DNA of 64,000 nucleotides from Cloeon dipterum (GCF_949628265.1 NC_088786.1:16430001-16494000), one strand, 5' to 3'. Positions 46,030 through 58,771 are shown, counted from the stretch's first letter. Numbers and translations: made by a program. The notes: generated by a model from the letters alone, not told the origin.

Positions 46030-47793
46030 ATGACTTTCCTTCAAATTCCATACATGGCGCAGAGGAACTTGGCAAATAAATTTGGCGCGTCAACACTTGG
46101 CTTAAGAAATGTTAGAGGTCTTCTTTTAAGTCAAAATGCAACAAAAGACTCCAGGTAAGTGCGAAAGGTAATTCTGTGAATGAATCATCAAGATGTATTC
46201 TTAATTTTAGATTTTCTTCAACTTCGACAGCAGCGCAAAATAAATTTGATGTGGTCATTGTTGGAGGAGGTATCGTCGGGATGGCCACAGCGCGAGAGCT
46301 CATTATGAGGCACCCCGACATGTCGTTTGCTGTGCTTGAAAAAGAGCCAAATCTAGGTGCATTTGCAATTCTGAATTTTCTGAGTGAAAATAACTGTATT
46401 AATAAATTTGCTTGAATTTGGCAGCTGTTCACCAGAGCGGCCACAATAGCGGGGTCATTCACGCTGGAATCTACTACACGCCTGGCACACTGAAAGCCAA
46501 ATTGTGTGTGGAAGGCTTCTTGATGTCCTACAAATATTTTGATGAGAAGAAAATTCCATACAAAAGATGTGGCAAATTAATTGTTGCTACAAACAGTGAC
46601 GAGGTAAAGAAACTGGATGAGATCATGCGCAAGGGCGTAGAGAACAAAGTACCTGGCTTGGAAATTGTCGATGCAGCAAAAATAAAAGAGATTGAACCTT
46701 ACTGTCGGGTAAGAAGAACAGTTGAACTCTAAAGACTTCATAAGGTTATTTTATCGCTTTTACTATTGAAAGGGCTTGAAAGCGGTGTGGTCCCCAAATA
46801 CGGGAATTGTGGACTGGGGCTTGGTGACCAATTACTATGCAAAGGACTTCAAGGAGTTGGGAGGGCAAATCTTCAACAATTTCCCTGTTTCTGGTTTCAG
46901 TGAAACGGCTGAAAGCAGTAACAATGATGAAAACAATCACTGCATCAGAGTTACTGGGGCCAAAGGACAGGTAATACAGAAGAATGCATGAATACCAATT
47001 AGCATAATTTGTCCCTCTATAAAAACAGGAGGTGCGCGCACAATATGTAGTTACCTGCGGTGGGCTGCAGTCTGACAGAGTTGCTCAAATGTCTGGTTGC
47101 TCAATCGAGCCAAAAATAGTCCCATTCCGTGGAGAGTATCTTCTCCTGAACCCAGCCAAAAATCACATGGTGAAAGGCAATATTTACCCTGTAGGTTTTA
47201 ATGTTTAATGTGCCAAATCTACAGACCATTTATGCAATTCTTTTTTTTAACAAGGTACCTGATCCAAGATTCCCATTCCTCGGCGTTCATTTCACCCCAC
47301 GAATGGACGGCAGCGTTTGGCTTGGTCCAAACGCCATTCTGGCCTTCAAAAGGGAAGGTTATGGATATACCGATGTGAATTTGACCGACTTACTGGACAC
47401 TATCAAGTTCAAAGGCTTCAGGAAACTTGCTCTGAAGTATGTTGGCTTTGGAGTGTCGGAAGTTGTCAAGTCAATATTCATCTCCAAGCAGCTGAAGGAA
47501 CTCCAAAAATTCATTCCAGATATTGATGCGTCAGACATTAGGAGGTACTTCGCAATTTTTACGCTTTTGCTTAAAGTTAAATTTAATTCATTTTTAGGGG
47601 CCCAAGTGGAGTTCGAGCTCAAGCCATGGACTCGAATGGGAATCTAGTGGAGGATTTTGTTTTTGACTCTGGTAGCGGCCCACTGTCCAAAAGAATTTTG
47701 CATTGCAGAAACGCCCCGTCTCCTGGGGCGACTTCATCACTAGCAATTGCAAAGGTGATTGCAGACAAGATGAAAAACCAGTTTAACATCTAA
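46030..47793 (+). CDS. L2HGDH: L-2-hydroxyglutarate dehydrogenase, mitochondrial
   Basis: Exons 46030-46154, 46211-46356, 46425-46708, 46773-46970, 47029-47190, 47255-47544 and 47598-47793 give 466 aa (human 463). The enzyme is an FAD-dependent dehydrogenase of the inner mitochondrial membrane that oxidises L-2-hydroxyglutarate to 2-oxoglutarate, a metabolite-repair step. A basic presequence precedes the FAD-binding Rossmann motif [20 protein letters not shown]. The substrate-site segment [16 protein letters not shown] and the C-terminal block [18 protein letters not shown] are characteristic. The active frame runs straight through all seven exons with no defect. It is followed about 1 kb later by POLD3 on the same strand, without functional link. 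Confidence 0.96.
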
Positions 47794-48828
47794 AGTACGG
47801 GTCTTCAACTTTGTTTTTGATTATATTTTATGCTCTTTGCACAAATTATATTGTTGGTTTCACGGATTTTAGTCATGAAATCATAACTTAAAATATTTTA
47901 TACAATATTCTAGCAATATGATTCAATAATTTTTGTGATAATTAATAAAAATTGCAGCTACATTGGTCATGAATTCTAGCAAGTCTTTTGCTTGCAAAAA
48001 TATTTTCTTGTCACTACCGGAAACCTCATTATTTACTAGAAGTATAAAACACGTTACTGGGGAGATATTTACAATTATTGTTAATACTTATTAATTAGCA
48101 TTACTCTGTATACTTAAAAAGAAGTATAATGGCGTGCAAATTTTTAAAATTTGTACGCTAAAAACACATTCAAATTACGGAATGCAATAAAGTTGCTAGA
48201 GATTGTTATTTACAAAAAAATTGTCGTTTTAATAAAACAACCAAGAGCCCAAAATTTAAGATGTCAACTTTCCTTTAAGGGTCCAAGGTCTATAACTAAG
48301 GTTTAAACTATTCTGATTTTACTAGCTATTGGAACTTAAATAAAATGGAAAATATTTATATAATTGTAAATACCGTCATTAAGCAAAAAACTGGTATAAT
48401 AATGTAACTTAATAGTATTTTTCGTACTTTGTGCAAAGATTTATTTTTGTTACAGATAAAAAGAAATAATTGTTTATATTCAAATGACCTCTGTTAATAA
48501 TGGAGGTTAAATTTAATTTGTCAGACCCTAATCGAATTCTCTACAAAGTCACCTTCGCGCGGTCCACCACGACTTGTCATAAAATCATGTTAAAAAAACT
48601 CTTCTCCGCCCAATAGAATCAAGCGTAAGGGACTGTGGTACGGTAAACGTCATCCTATTGGTTACTTTTGAACCGAGCGGGAAACATCTGTTTCTGTGTT
48701 GAGTGCAGTACAGTTCCAAGCAGAAAGTAAAGAATTGACGCATGTAAATATTCCACAACATTCGAATTTTTCCTTGAAAAATACAAAGTTATCATCAACA
48801 TTTGAATATTTTTCGTTTTGTATAAAAA
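47794..48828. other. Spacer between L2HGDH and POLD3
   Basis: About 1 kb of AT-rich sequence. A near-perfect 27-bp palindrome, GCGTGCAAATTTT/AAAATTTGTACGC, is at about 48132-48158. The POLD3 promoter is presumably in the last 300 bp. No gene was seen. Confidence 0.5.
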
Positions 48829-50520
48829 ATGAACGACCATCTAGAAGAGCTTGAAGATTTGGTCATCGGTCAAGATGTATCTGTAAGTTATCGCTGTTAT
48901 AAAAATTTTCTTGACTTTTCTTGCTAAAATGAAACTATAATAAACCGCTGTGGCAACGGCGATTGCCAGTAACTTCCTACAAAGGGTTGATCATAATTAT
49001 GTATCTAATTCTATTATGCATTCAAATTCCAGGTTTCGTACAAGAGAGTCAGCAAGGATTTCAATGTTCACGTAAACAACGCTAAAAAGTTAGAAATATC
49101 CAAAGAATTTGATGAATTTTCACAGCTAAAATTACATTGCAGAATCCTATCAACTTTCGCCGACAAACACAAGGATGCTGTTTCGGAAACTCACCTATTC
49201 TCAAGCAAGGTTATCTCTGACGAAGGTTCATCATTTGGATGGCAATTTTGTTTAGTGCACAAGGAGGACGTGCAGCTGCTGAATAAATCTAAAAAATTCG
49301 AGAACACTTCAAGCCATGTCTATTCAGTCTACCAAGGCTCTCGGAGCAAGGAAATACTTGCAGACATCGCGACGAGAAGTGAAAATCCTGGAGAAAGGTT
49401 TGTTAAAAAAGTATATGAGAGTCCCAAATATATTTCAAGGTTTTTGTATAGTTTTTCAGGCATTCAGAATAAAAATGTTTGCATACGAGAGAGCAACAGC
49501 AGGAGAAAGTTTACTTCAAAAGTGGCCGAACCTCCTGCGTTCACCAAAAAGAAACAAGAGATTAAAAAGAAACCTGAAGAAAAACCTATTGAAACGAATG
49601 CCAAAGCAGAAGAAAGTATAAAAGAGGAGGAAAAGAAGGAACCTCAATCTGAGAAGGTATTGAAATATCTTACCAAGTTTAGCATAACAAACTAAGAATC
49701 TATACTTCAAGGATTCAAAATCTAAGACAGCAGGTGCAATCAACAACAAAAACAAAAAGCAGGGAGGCATTGCGAATTTCTTTCAGAGAGGTGCAGCAGC
49801 TGCAACAGCTAAGGTTGAACCAAAGCCTGTTGTAAAAAAGGAAGAAGAAAAGAAAGAAGGTAAAATAATAGCGCGAGCGTCTCTAGATATTCATTGATTT
49901 TATATATTTAGAGCCTGAGCCAAAGCCCAATGTTGAGGAAGAAAAGAAAATTGCCAATCAGGAAAAACCAGCCCCGAAGAAAGGCAAGCAGAGCTCAAAA
50001 AGAAAGTCAGCTAAGCTGGATAATCATTTGGAGAAAAAACGAAAACGTATTATGATTGCATCTGACTCTGAAACTAGCGATGAAGGTATCAATCAAGGAA
50101 TGTTCTTATAGAGTCGGTCTTATTTTTTTATTTTTTTCAGAGCGCATGGAAGAGGATGATGTTGAGATTGATGAACCTGCTCCACCAACAGCAGAGGCAG
50201 TAAAAGAAGAGAAGAAAAACACACAGGAGCAGGAAGGTGTTTGTAGAGAACGCAAACTTGTTGATGAAACGTTTGTGAATGAGAAGGGATTCATTGGTGA
50301 GATAAAATGTGATAATAGATTTTAATTTGATACTAAATCTTGATTTTGCTTTGCAGTAACCAAGAAAGTTTGGGTTACAACTGAAGTAAAGGTTGATGAA
50401 GATAAAAAGGAGAATGAAGACGTAAAAATTGTGAAAGAAGAGGCCAAAAAAGCCCCTGAGGAAAAGCCAGCTGCTAAGAAAAAGCAAGCTGGAATTATGA
50501 GCTTCTTTTCTCGTAAGTGA
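48829..50520 (+). CDS. POLD3: DNA polymerase delta subunit 3 (p66-like)
   Basis: Exons 48829-48882, 49033-49397, 49452-49656, 49712-49859, 49912-50085, 50141-50296 and 50357-50520 encode 421 aa (human 466). POLD3 binds POLD2 through its N-terminal winged-helix region and tethers polymerase delta to PCNA. The N-terminal ~120 residues are conserved in pattern (SYKRVSKDFNVHVNNAKK, SSHVYSVYQ). The rest is charged and disordered. Two full PIP boxes are visible: QGGIANFF (residues 225-232) and the C-terminal QAGIMSFF (411-418) just before SRK-stop. FIVTKKVWV matches the conserved IVTEKVY element. The 54-nt intron at 49398-49451 has no stop and keeps frame; splicing it gives ESFSGIQ, aligned with KFSAIQ in human, so it is preferred to read-through (439 aa). 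Confidence 0.9.
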
Positions 50521-50747
50521 TGAGCTTGTTTACAGTTTACTTAATTAAAATAGCTATTTAATATTCTGAAAGATTGTGCTTCATGTCTTGGAAACCAATT
50601 CAAATAACCACTATGATTTCTAAACATCTGGTTGATATCATGGGATTTATTTTAATGACACATTTATTTGACATGCGGAGAAATGAAGGATGAGACTGAT
50701 TTAAGTTTTGTCTTCTTGACACATACACAGAATTACAAATTAGCTTG

Positions 50748-53700
50748 TCACCGAAAGTCTTCATCATTTAAAGAAACAACCTGGCCGCCCATTTCAGGGT
50801 CGCCGTATGTTTGTTCTTGGCTCTCCTCTTCATCCTGCCCACTTTTTAAATGCAATGTTAATATCCCTGCTTGGCCCTTGAGCGCGAGCATCACTGCGCG
50901 ACCTCCATTAGCCAGCTCGCAGGCGGTGAATGGATGATCAGGCGTGAAAACGGCTATGCAAGTTCCTAAAAAAGAAAAAATATACCATTTTTATCTTTGG
51001 TTTATTACACCTTTGTTCAAAACTCACCAGAACTTAGGTTCCATAATCTCAGTGAACGATCACGACACAAAGAGTCTGTGGAGAGTAAGAAGGAGCCAGT
51101 CGAATCTAATCTCAACATGGTTACAGGGGCAGTGTGTCCGCATAGCGTGTGTCGGCAGTTACCTGTTGTCAAATCATGATATTATTCTGGCGCTCTGAAA
51201 ACCCTGTGAAAAGAGCTCACCTGTTGTCAAATCCCAAACTAAGATCTGTGCATCTTCGTGACCACTGATAACAAATTTATCTTGCGACGAGGAGATTGCA
51301 ATGGAAACAGTATTGACTCCGGGCTTCCACTTTTTGAACAAAGTGCCGCTTTGAAGGTCGTACACGATGATGAAGTTGGGCGAGGGTTCGTCAACCTCCT
51401 GCAAAGAATTAGTCGTTTTTGCGTCGCGTTAATTTGCAGATCGTACCTTGCAGACGCTACACACGTAGTGGCCTTCGTCGGTGATTGCCGCGAGGCTGGT
51501 CACGAAATCGTGGTGTGGAATGCGCAGGTCGTACATGAGTTTTCTGGAGGTGAGGTTCCAAACCAGCAATGGAAACGGTTTCTGCGTCTCATCGCCGCAG
51601 ACCAGTATCCGACCGTCCTTGGACACGAGCAGCGAGTCGAGGAAGCGGTCCTCGCCTGCCTTGAATGTCGTCACGCAGTCTCCGGTTTCCAAGTTCATCA
51701 GGTTGATGTACATGCGATTGCGGGATAGTGCCACCAAGTGGTGTTCATCGTGCAGACCAAAGTATGGCATTTTTTGATTCATCACGCCTTTCAACCTGCA
51801 AAAGCTTCACTTGGTAGAAGTTCCAATATTGAGGTATGACTGCTAATTCCAGATTTAGTTTTTTCAAATTCTTCGACTTCAAACGTTTTAAACGAACTTT
51901 CCATTTGATTTCTGGATTTTAGGGTTTATTTTAGAAACAATCTTGTCAAACGATGTTCTTTTTTTAATTCTTGCAATTATTTTGCTTTAAAAATTGTACA
52001 AACTAATCAATTTTAGCTGTCTTGAGGGGGTTTTAATGAAAAACAATTTCGCCAGCGATAACTATCGTTAGTTTTTGTTTATATTATCGTGTTTCTGTTA
52101 ACTTCTCATTTTGCCTGGTCGGAAAACTCACCTTTTAACAAGCTCTCCCTTGTCAAGGTCAAAAACGGTCAGTTCCCTTCGGCAGAGGACAATACAGCGG
52201 CGCCAGTCAATGAGTTTGATGGCTGCAGGCTGCGGCACGTTGGTCAAGGTTCGCACCCGCTGGCCGGTGCACACGTCCCAGATGACAATTTCGCCCTTCT
52301 CAGCGGCCAGGGTGCAGACGAAGCGGACCATCTCGGGCAGGCGCGTGATAAAATTGATTGGCTGCGGCTCGTCAGTGGGCTCGCTAGGTCCCAGCGGCAG
52401 TAGGGAGGGGTCGGGCGGCGCCGCGCACAGACTCTTCAGCGCCTGCAGCCGCTCACGGCCCTCGGTTGATATGTTTGAGAGGCGGAGATGCAGCTGCGCC
52501 CACAGCTGGTGGCCGTCATAGCTGAGCGCCTGGCTACTCGCCTCCAGATGCCCGCGCAACACCGCCGCCTCCGACTCTGGTTCGCTCTCCTCCAGCGCAA
52601 AGTCCTCGAGCACTTGGTATACGTTGGCGCCGCACACCTTGTCCAACAGCCACAGATGGTCCAGCAAGAAGCGCTCCTCGATGCTGCCACTCACGGCGAA
52701 CGTTTGGTACGGCAGCTCGACCAGTTTGCGGATATTGTAACTGTAAAACGCAGACTGTTTTTAATCGTTTGGAAATGAGACCAACATCAGTTTTGTTTAA
52801 AATTTTAATTTTGCGTGTGTGATTCATAAAATGCTACTTACAAAATCCCATTCTGTAAACACCCCTCCAAATACTTTTTCATTTATATTGATTTATCAAT
52901 TTTGAAGGATTGAAAAGTTGCTACCCTGTTAGATTATTTTGTAAAATATAATTATCTCGCACTTTCGTGTATTAGATTGATACTGTTTCAGCCCCTCAGG
53001 GCTCAGCAGTGTTTCTATAAAATATCTGTAAAACAAGAATCAGAGGCTACATGAAATTTTAAAACACTTGAAGTTGAAAACGGATACTGCACTCAAAAAT
53101 CAATTCCTAGCAGGTTAATTACTGCTGAGAGGTTTCATAACAGTGGCTGCGTCCAGTACGAGAACATGCGAGATAATTTGTCTTTTCAACTGTACAATTT
53201 AAGCCGCTCATTCTTAGAATCAGACATAGAGCAGTATTTTTAAGTATTAGCTGATATCTTGCTGTCTATTGTCATAACAAATTAGTTTCGCGACTTTAAA
53301 ATCATACGCTACCGCGGATTGAAGCAATTAATTTTGTAGACTCCTTTGTTCGACTTACGATTCCATGTCTTTGTTGGGCTGTTGAATGATCCTGGCAGTG
53401 AGTCCTTCCGTGAGTGCCCATTCTCCGCGGAAGTAAGCTTCAAGCTTCAGGTGAGCGTCCTTTGTGGACTCGTCGTCCATATACCTGTCGCTGACGGCCT
53501 GTTGGAAGCTGATATCCCTCCAACGGCGAACACAATATCCTCCCGTTACCCTAGTCCACTCCAGGAACGGCGCGAGATACTTGTTGAGTTGCGCCCAGAA
53601 CAAACAGGCTGGTGCCCAGGGTACTGCGTTTTCATAAAATCGGAAATTGAAATTAACACGTGTCCAGCAAAAGGAATTGACGCTCACCATAAGTTTTCTC

Positions 53701-56700
53701 ACTGTGGTAAACGCTGTCTTGGGCCAGCAAGTCCAGCATTTCCGAGTCACAGAGCCCGAATTTTGATGCAGATATGAGTGATAATGCTTTTTTGATCTAT
53801 TATAAGCGTTAATGTTTTAGGTTTGTTAAGGTTCGACAATAATGCAACACTTACTCTGACTTGACCGAGTATTGCCTCCAGTTCCTGTAGGAGTGCGTGA
53901 AATTGATCTTTAACGTTTCCTTTTGGGATAATTGTGTGCTCCTTGTCGACCCACAGGGACGTTTGCCAAGATAATATCTACAAATTAATCATGGTCAGCC
54001 ATAACTTAAATCGCCAATTATTATGTTACACCTTGATATAAAGAGGTAAAGTGCATTCCATGACCGAGTTGCGAACAAAATCTTGGATTTGCTTATTGAT
54101 GCTGTGGTTGTATTGCACGACGGCTGACATGAGGATACTTTTCGCTTCAGTTTTTCCCAGTTGAGGCACCTTTTAGAAAACTTTCATTCAAAACGATAAT
54201 TTTTAAACTAATCTTCATTACCTGTATGAGTTTGGTTGGATCGGAAACCTTAGTTTTGATGATCTTGAACATGTCGCTTCCTTCGTCAACTGAGAGGATC
54301 AGCTTCAGATTTTGAGGAAGACTCTCTGGAAGCCATTCACACGACTGGGAGCCGAAATTTCTCACTTGATCTATTCCGTCGATCATGATAATTAAGGGAT
54401 TATGCGAACTCGCGGAACTCATGAGTTTTGGCAGCAATTCTCCGTACGACGAAACATTCTATAAACAAAATCTGATGAGCATAGAAGGTGACATGAAATT
54501 TGAACACTCACGTGTGCGCAGAACCAGTCTTCACACCCGGCAAGAATTGAACACTGAGTGATGATACTAAGCAACAGTTGTTCCATTGTTCCACTAGCAG
54601 GAGTGAGACCGGTGAACTTGATGATTTTATATGCCTCCGGTTGCCAGACGTTAGCGGCTTGAAATGCTTTGGCCACTAGAGCACTCTTCCCGCATCCCTT
54701 TGGTCCGTGCAAAACAAGTGGGGTCACACTGCTGCCCAAAATGTAGCTGCAACGACAAACTAGTGATGCACCTCGCTGTGCATGTTGTGAGCAATGTTCT
54801 TACTTTTTGATGTGCTGAATGACCTCCTCTCGATTTATGTTGCATTGTGCGGCCCGTTGACAATAGTTGGCCTGCTGGGCTAGCTCTTGGAAAAGTTCCC
54901 CGCTCACGCCCATGCTGGGCTTCAAAGGGTCCTGGGAATAAATAACAATCAAATGGACTGCAAACTGCAACTGACTAAATTGAACGGTCGAGAAGTATGC
55001 AACCCGCGCGGCACTTGTGTCGGACCGGTTGCATACTGTAAACTTTTGCAGGCGCCTGATGTGTCTCAAAGAATTTTAATAAAAAAATCACTAACCTTTG
55101 CTTCATCCTCAGATATGATTTTCAAAACCGTTGTTCTCAAGTGTGCGTCCAGCTTTTCGGCCAGGTCCTGTGCGTAGCGTTTCTGTTGTTCAGCGTCAGG
55201 GTCGGTGGAGGGCACCTTGAAGATGTGCTTCTCGGCCAGCTGCCCTTTCAGGTTGTCCTGCAATATCTCCAGGCGCCTGCGTTGCTCCAGCAACACGGTG
55301 GAGGTCTCCGGCGGATCGTCTGGCCTCTGCGTGGTGCGCCAAACCCAAATGCTGCGCTTTGCAAGCTCCTGGCTCATCAGCACCGTGTTGTGCACCTCCT
55401 GCTCCACCACGGTGGTCAAGTAGGTGTTGCGCAGCTCAGCTGGAAACACCTCCACCATAACGGCCAGGATTCGCTCGATCTCTAAACGCCATTCGTTGAG
55501 CGCCACTTCGTTTTCAGCCTCGTCCTTAACACCTGATAGGTAAAAATAATTTTTTTATTTCATTTTAATCAGACGCATATCGATCGATTTACCGGGAATG
55601 TGCGATCCAATGGGTTGAAGCCTGTAGCAGGGTGGTTGTGCGTGACTGTCCAGCTTGTACCATTTTTGAAGTAGCTCTTTGTTGTCAGCGCTGTTTAATG
55701 CAAACTCGAAATCCTGCTTCTCGATGGTTTTTGGCAGCAGAGGTGTGCCCAGGGAATCATTAAGAAAAATTATGGGAATTACATATGCTATTTCACTCTG
55801 ACCTGTGAACACAACCAAACCATAAATTTTAATAATGGTAAAATCATCATTTTAAAGGTAAGAAGAATGAATTATTAGCTACATTGGTGTAACTGGAAAA
55901 AATATATCCTTCGTTTTGTACGAATATAATGATTTAAAAATAATTGATTCAAAACTCACGAGCTAATTCTCCAAGACAGAGCTCTGGGAACTCGTGGTCT
56001 TGCTGTTTTTCAAGAGCAGTTTTCCAGTGCAAGTCGACAATATGTAGTTCATATCCTTTGCCCCTGCACACGGCCCTGAGCTCAGGGTAGACGACATTGT
56101 GCAGCGCGCCCTTCTCGACGCAGCAGTCCTGAGAGTCGGCGGCGCACACGTAGAGCGCGATTTTGTGCGTCTTTTTTAGTGGTTTGCTGCTGTCGAGCGC
56201 GCGACCTGTCAGCAGGTTGGCCAGGTGGGCAGGAAACTTAAGCAGCGCGGCACTCAACGGTGGCTCCTTTGGTCTCTGTTTCTCTTCTTTTGATGCTAAT
56301 TTTGATTGTGCGGTATTTGCTGCAAACGGGAGAAATTTGAAATATATTTAAAATTCTCATCTTGTGTGGTTTAATATTCACTTTTGTTTGGTACTGCAGC
56401 AGCAAAAGTTCTGCCGTCGTCAGGATGAGCGGCTCCTCCACCCCCATCATCCCTGTGATTGTTTTTCACATCGCCAGCGTTGTTCTCGGGTTTAGCCAGT
56501 TGATAACATGGTGAACTGTGCAGGGTTTGTTTTTATTTTAAATCGCACGAGTACGCGGGAGGAGGTGTGTTAAAACAAGCTGCCGCCACCTCAAGCATTT
56601 TACTATCAAGCTGCAAAGCGCCCGTTTTATCAGGATAAAACAATTTTCACTTTCAATCTCATAAAAGAGTTATTAAGACCGGGCGTTGAAATGAGCTTTA

Positions 56701-56897
56701 CGACTTGATAGTTGCTCGAGAAAGGGAGCGAACGGGTTGGGGCCGAGAGAGCTTTGGTGCTGTCTGGCGCAACATGTAAATGCGGGCCTATATATAGCTG
56801 GTGGCCGAAAATACGCCGCTTCAACTCACTCTTCGGAGCAAGGTGAGTTGTTGTCCTTGTCCTTGTGGGCCTGCCTGGATGAACAATTGCTGCCCAT
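50748..56897 (-). CDS. NACHT and WD-repeat protein (NWD1/NWD2-like)
   Basis: Seventeen exons: 56897-56830, 56515-56382, 56319-55960, 55802-55593, 55532-55096, 54931-54804, 54746-54512, 54458-54222, 54169-54032, 53977-53855, 53796-53688, 53623-53359, 52740-52132, 51795-51447, 51398-51221, 51162-51028 and 50965-50748, giving 1310 aa. The order matches NWD1/NWD2: an N-terminal DUF4062-like segment (KIALYVCAADSQD, VVYPELRAVCRGKGYELHIVDLHW), a NACHT NTPase with P-loop GPKGCGKS (460-467) and Walker B LIIMID (546-551), a helical region (KKALSLISASKFGL, RARIIQQPN-type) and C-terminal WD repeats (GEIVIWDVCTG, AQILVWDLTTG, SLRLWNLSSG). NWD proteins are STAND-type ATPases of poorly known function, expressed in neurons in vertebrates. 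The N-terminus MGSNCSSR is a consensus for myristoylation plus palmitoylation. Exon 1 rests on one donor and phase only; exons 3-17 are firm. Confidence 0.87.
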
Positions 56898-57879
56898 TGT
56901 TAGGGTTGTTCACATTTGGCAGTGCCGTCGGGCTGCCGAAGCATTTTTCCTCCCCAGGCTGCGGCTGCTGGTCGACTCGCTGCCAAATAATCAATGTCGC
57001 TCGCTCGCTCGCTTCTTAAAAACTCGCACGCAAGCGCTCTCCATCCAATTTTCTTCTTTGCAACTCGCTCTCTCTCGCTACTCATATTTTCCCGTGCGTA
57101 ATCATCCAGCACCGCGGCACGCATCCCCGTCGCATTTTTCCCTCCCTCTCACTCGCTCACCCGCTCGCGCGCGCGGCCGTGTGTCCGACCAACCGGACAC
57201 TTCGCTAATTTCGGCTCAAAGCCCGCGCACGTCTCTTTGTCAAAGGAAATAATCCGATTGAGCAGTGTGCCGGAAACTAAAACTACATCGCTAGGCGCGC
57301 GCGACAGTGCCTTCCCTGCTCCTGTCGCTCGCAGATTACCTTTTGCCCCATTGATTTGAGCCAGAGCCTGGCAATTTGGATAGGCACCCAGCGCAATTTA
57401 GGTGGCCATAAGATAGGAAGTTCAGAAATAAAAGCATAGCAGCTTTAAAATGTTCAGATCATAATCATGATTCTTTTACATTTTATGGCTGCTTAATATT
57501 TGGACTTCAATTCATTATGATTGTATTATTTAATTTTATTTAGCACGCAACATATGTTACTAAGGATTTAAAAAATTGCCTTTCATATACCCTCTACAGC
57601 CATAATAATATTATCTGAAATGTCTCTCCATTAATATTTTAGTTAGTTCTATATTTCAGGGTAAACAGGTTAATTAAATCCTTTCTAAAACGAATCCCCA
57701 TGAAAAATCAATGAAATTGCAAATCTTTTAATTCTCTAGCCAGAGGTTTTTCGCAGTTTGATTTAAATTCAAAGCATTTATTTTAAATTAATGTATCACC
57801 TCAATCTTTTTTATTCATTGAATCTTTTGGTAGGATACATATTCTGTACAGTTCTATAACATCTATGGAACGAAACACT
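56898..57879. promoter_or_regulatory. Upstream region of the NACHT-WD gene
   Basis: A GC-richer, unmethylated-island-like promoter zone from about 56900 to 57400 carries CTCG-repeat sequence (56996-57015) and a CGCGCGCG run near 57170. Beyond it lies AT-rich sequence up to the COX7C 3' end. A 171-codon plus-strand frame across this region is repetitive and not called as a gene. Confidence 0.45.
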
Positions 57880-58771
57880 CTACTTCTTGAGGAGCTGGTG
57901 GCGCAGGATCAAAAAGGGAGCAGCCAATCCACTGCCGAAGAAAACGATGAAAAGGGCCGTTAGTCTATACCTGTTCTTGATCTGGAATGGCAGGTTCTGA
58001 AAAAAATATTAACAGGCATCAAAATTAAAGCATTGATGTTACATAATATTATTGGTTAAAAATGACATTTTCAAAATTTGTATCAACAGCTATGAAAATT
58101 AGATTGATTATATAAATCAAAACTTTGAGCAATCACCTGCAGCAAAGATAAACCCCAATTTATGATTCAAATTGAAGAGAAACGCGTCAATTACTTTTCC
58201 TTTTGTAGGTATGTACATACATATGTATGTTTAAAATGAGGTTACAACATAAATTCCCTATCGTCGAAGGGAACAAAAGACGAGGAAAATGATCTAATCG
58301 AAACGTTTAATTCCCTCTTAACTGAAATGAAATAAAACAACGTTCGTAAAATATGCCGTAATATTTGAAAAATAGGCGCTATTGATGGGCTTGATGGAAA
58401 AAACATGAAGAATTGAGTGAAAATATTATTTTTCGACTAGCTGCAGAAATAAAAACGCCATGAATTATGTATTATTTTTTAACTTCAAGCCCATCAATTA
58501 GTAATTAAATTTACGTTAAATCGAGGATGACGATAGATAAGGGGGCATATCAAAAACTTTTCCACGTCTCAATGGTCAAAATTGGGCCTAAATTGCATTT
58601 TCCGGCTTTTCATCTGTTTATCACAGCAGTGCACATCAGGAATAGAGCAAGATTTCGGGTTGTAAGAAACAAACTTACATCTCCAGGCATGGTAACATGA
58701 TGGTCTCCACCTCGCCTGATAGCAGAGGTCGTGAAGGTCCTAGCAACCTGGGACAATCTTGAGGACAGCAT
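57880..58771 (-). CDS. COX7C: Cytochrome c oxidase subunit 7C
   Basis: Two exons, 58771-58679 and 57996-57880, encode 69 aa. COX7C is a nuclear-encoded, single-membrane-span subunit of respiratory complex IV in the inner mitochondrial membrane. The presequence [20 protein letters not shown] is followed by the mature start and the conserved core [23 protein letters not shown], here cited in parts: NLPFQIKNR, then [17 protein letters not shown] and LRHQLLKK. Vertebrate COX7C has NLPFSVENKW...PFLVVRHQLLK at the same places and 63 aa. The intron (682 nt) lies at the presequence/mature junction. It is too short for simple ORF calling and was found by reading the minus strand next to MCCC2. Confidence 0.93.

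Noticed and set aside
49391-49475. Alternative POLD3 readings: read-through, acceptor at 49460, or donor at 49411
   Set aside because: Only the 49398-49451 intron gives the ESFSGIQ block that aligns with the family; the 49460 acceptor breaks frame.
56737-57252. 171-codon plus-strand open frame
   Set aside because: It overlaps NWD exon 1 and its promoter on the other strand, is driven by CTCG/CGC repeats, and resembles no protein.
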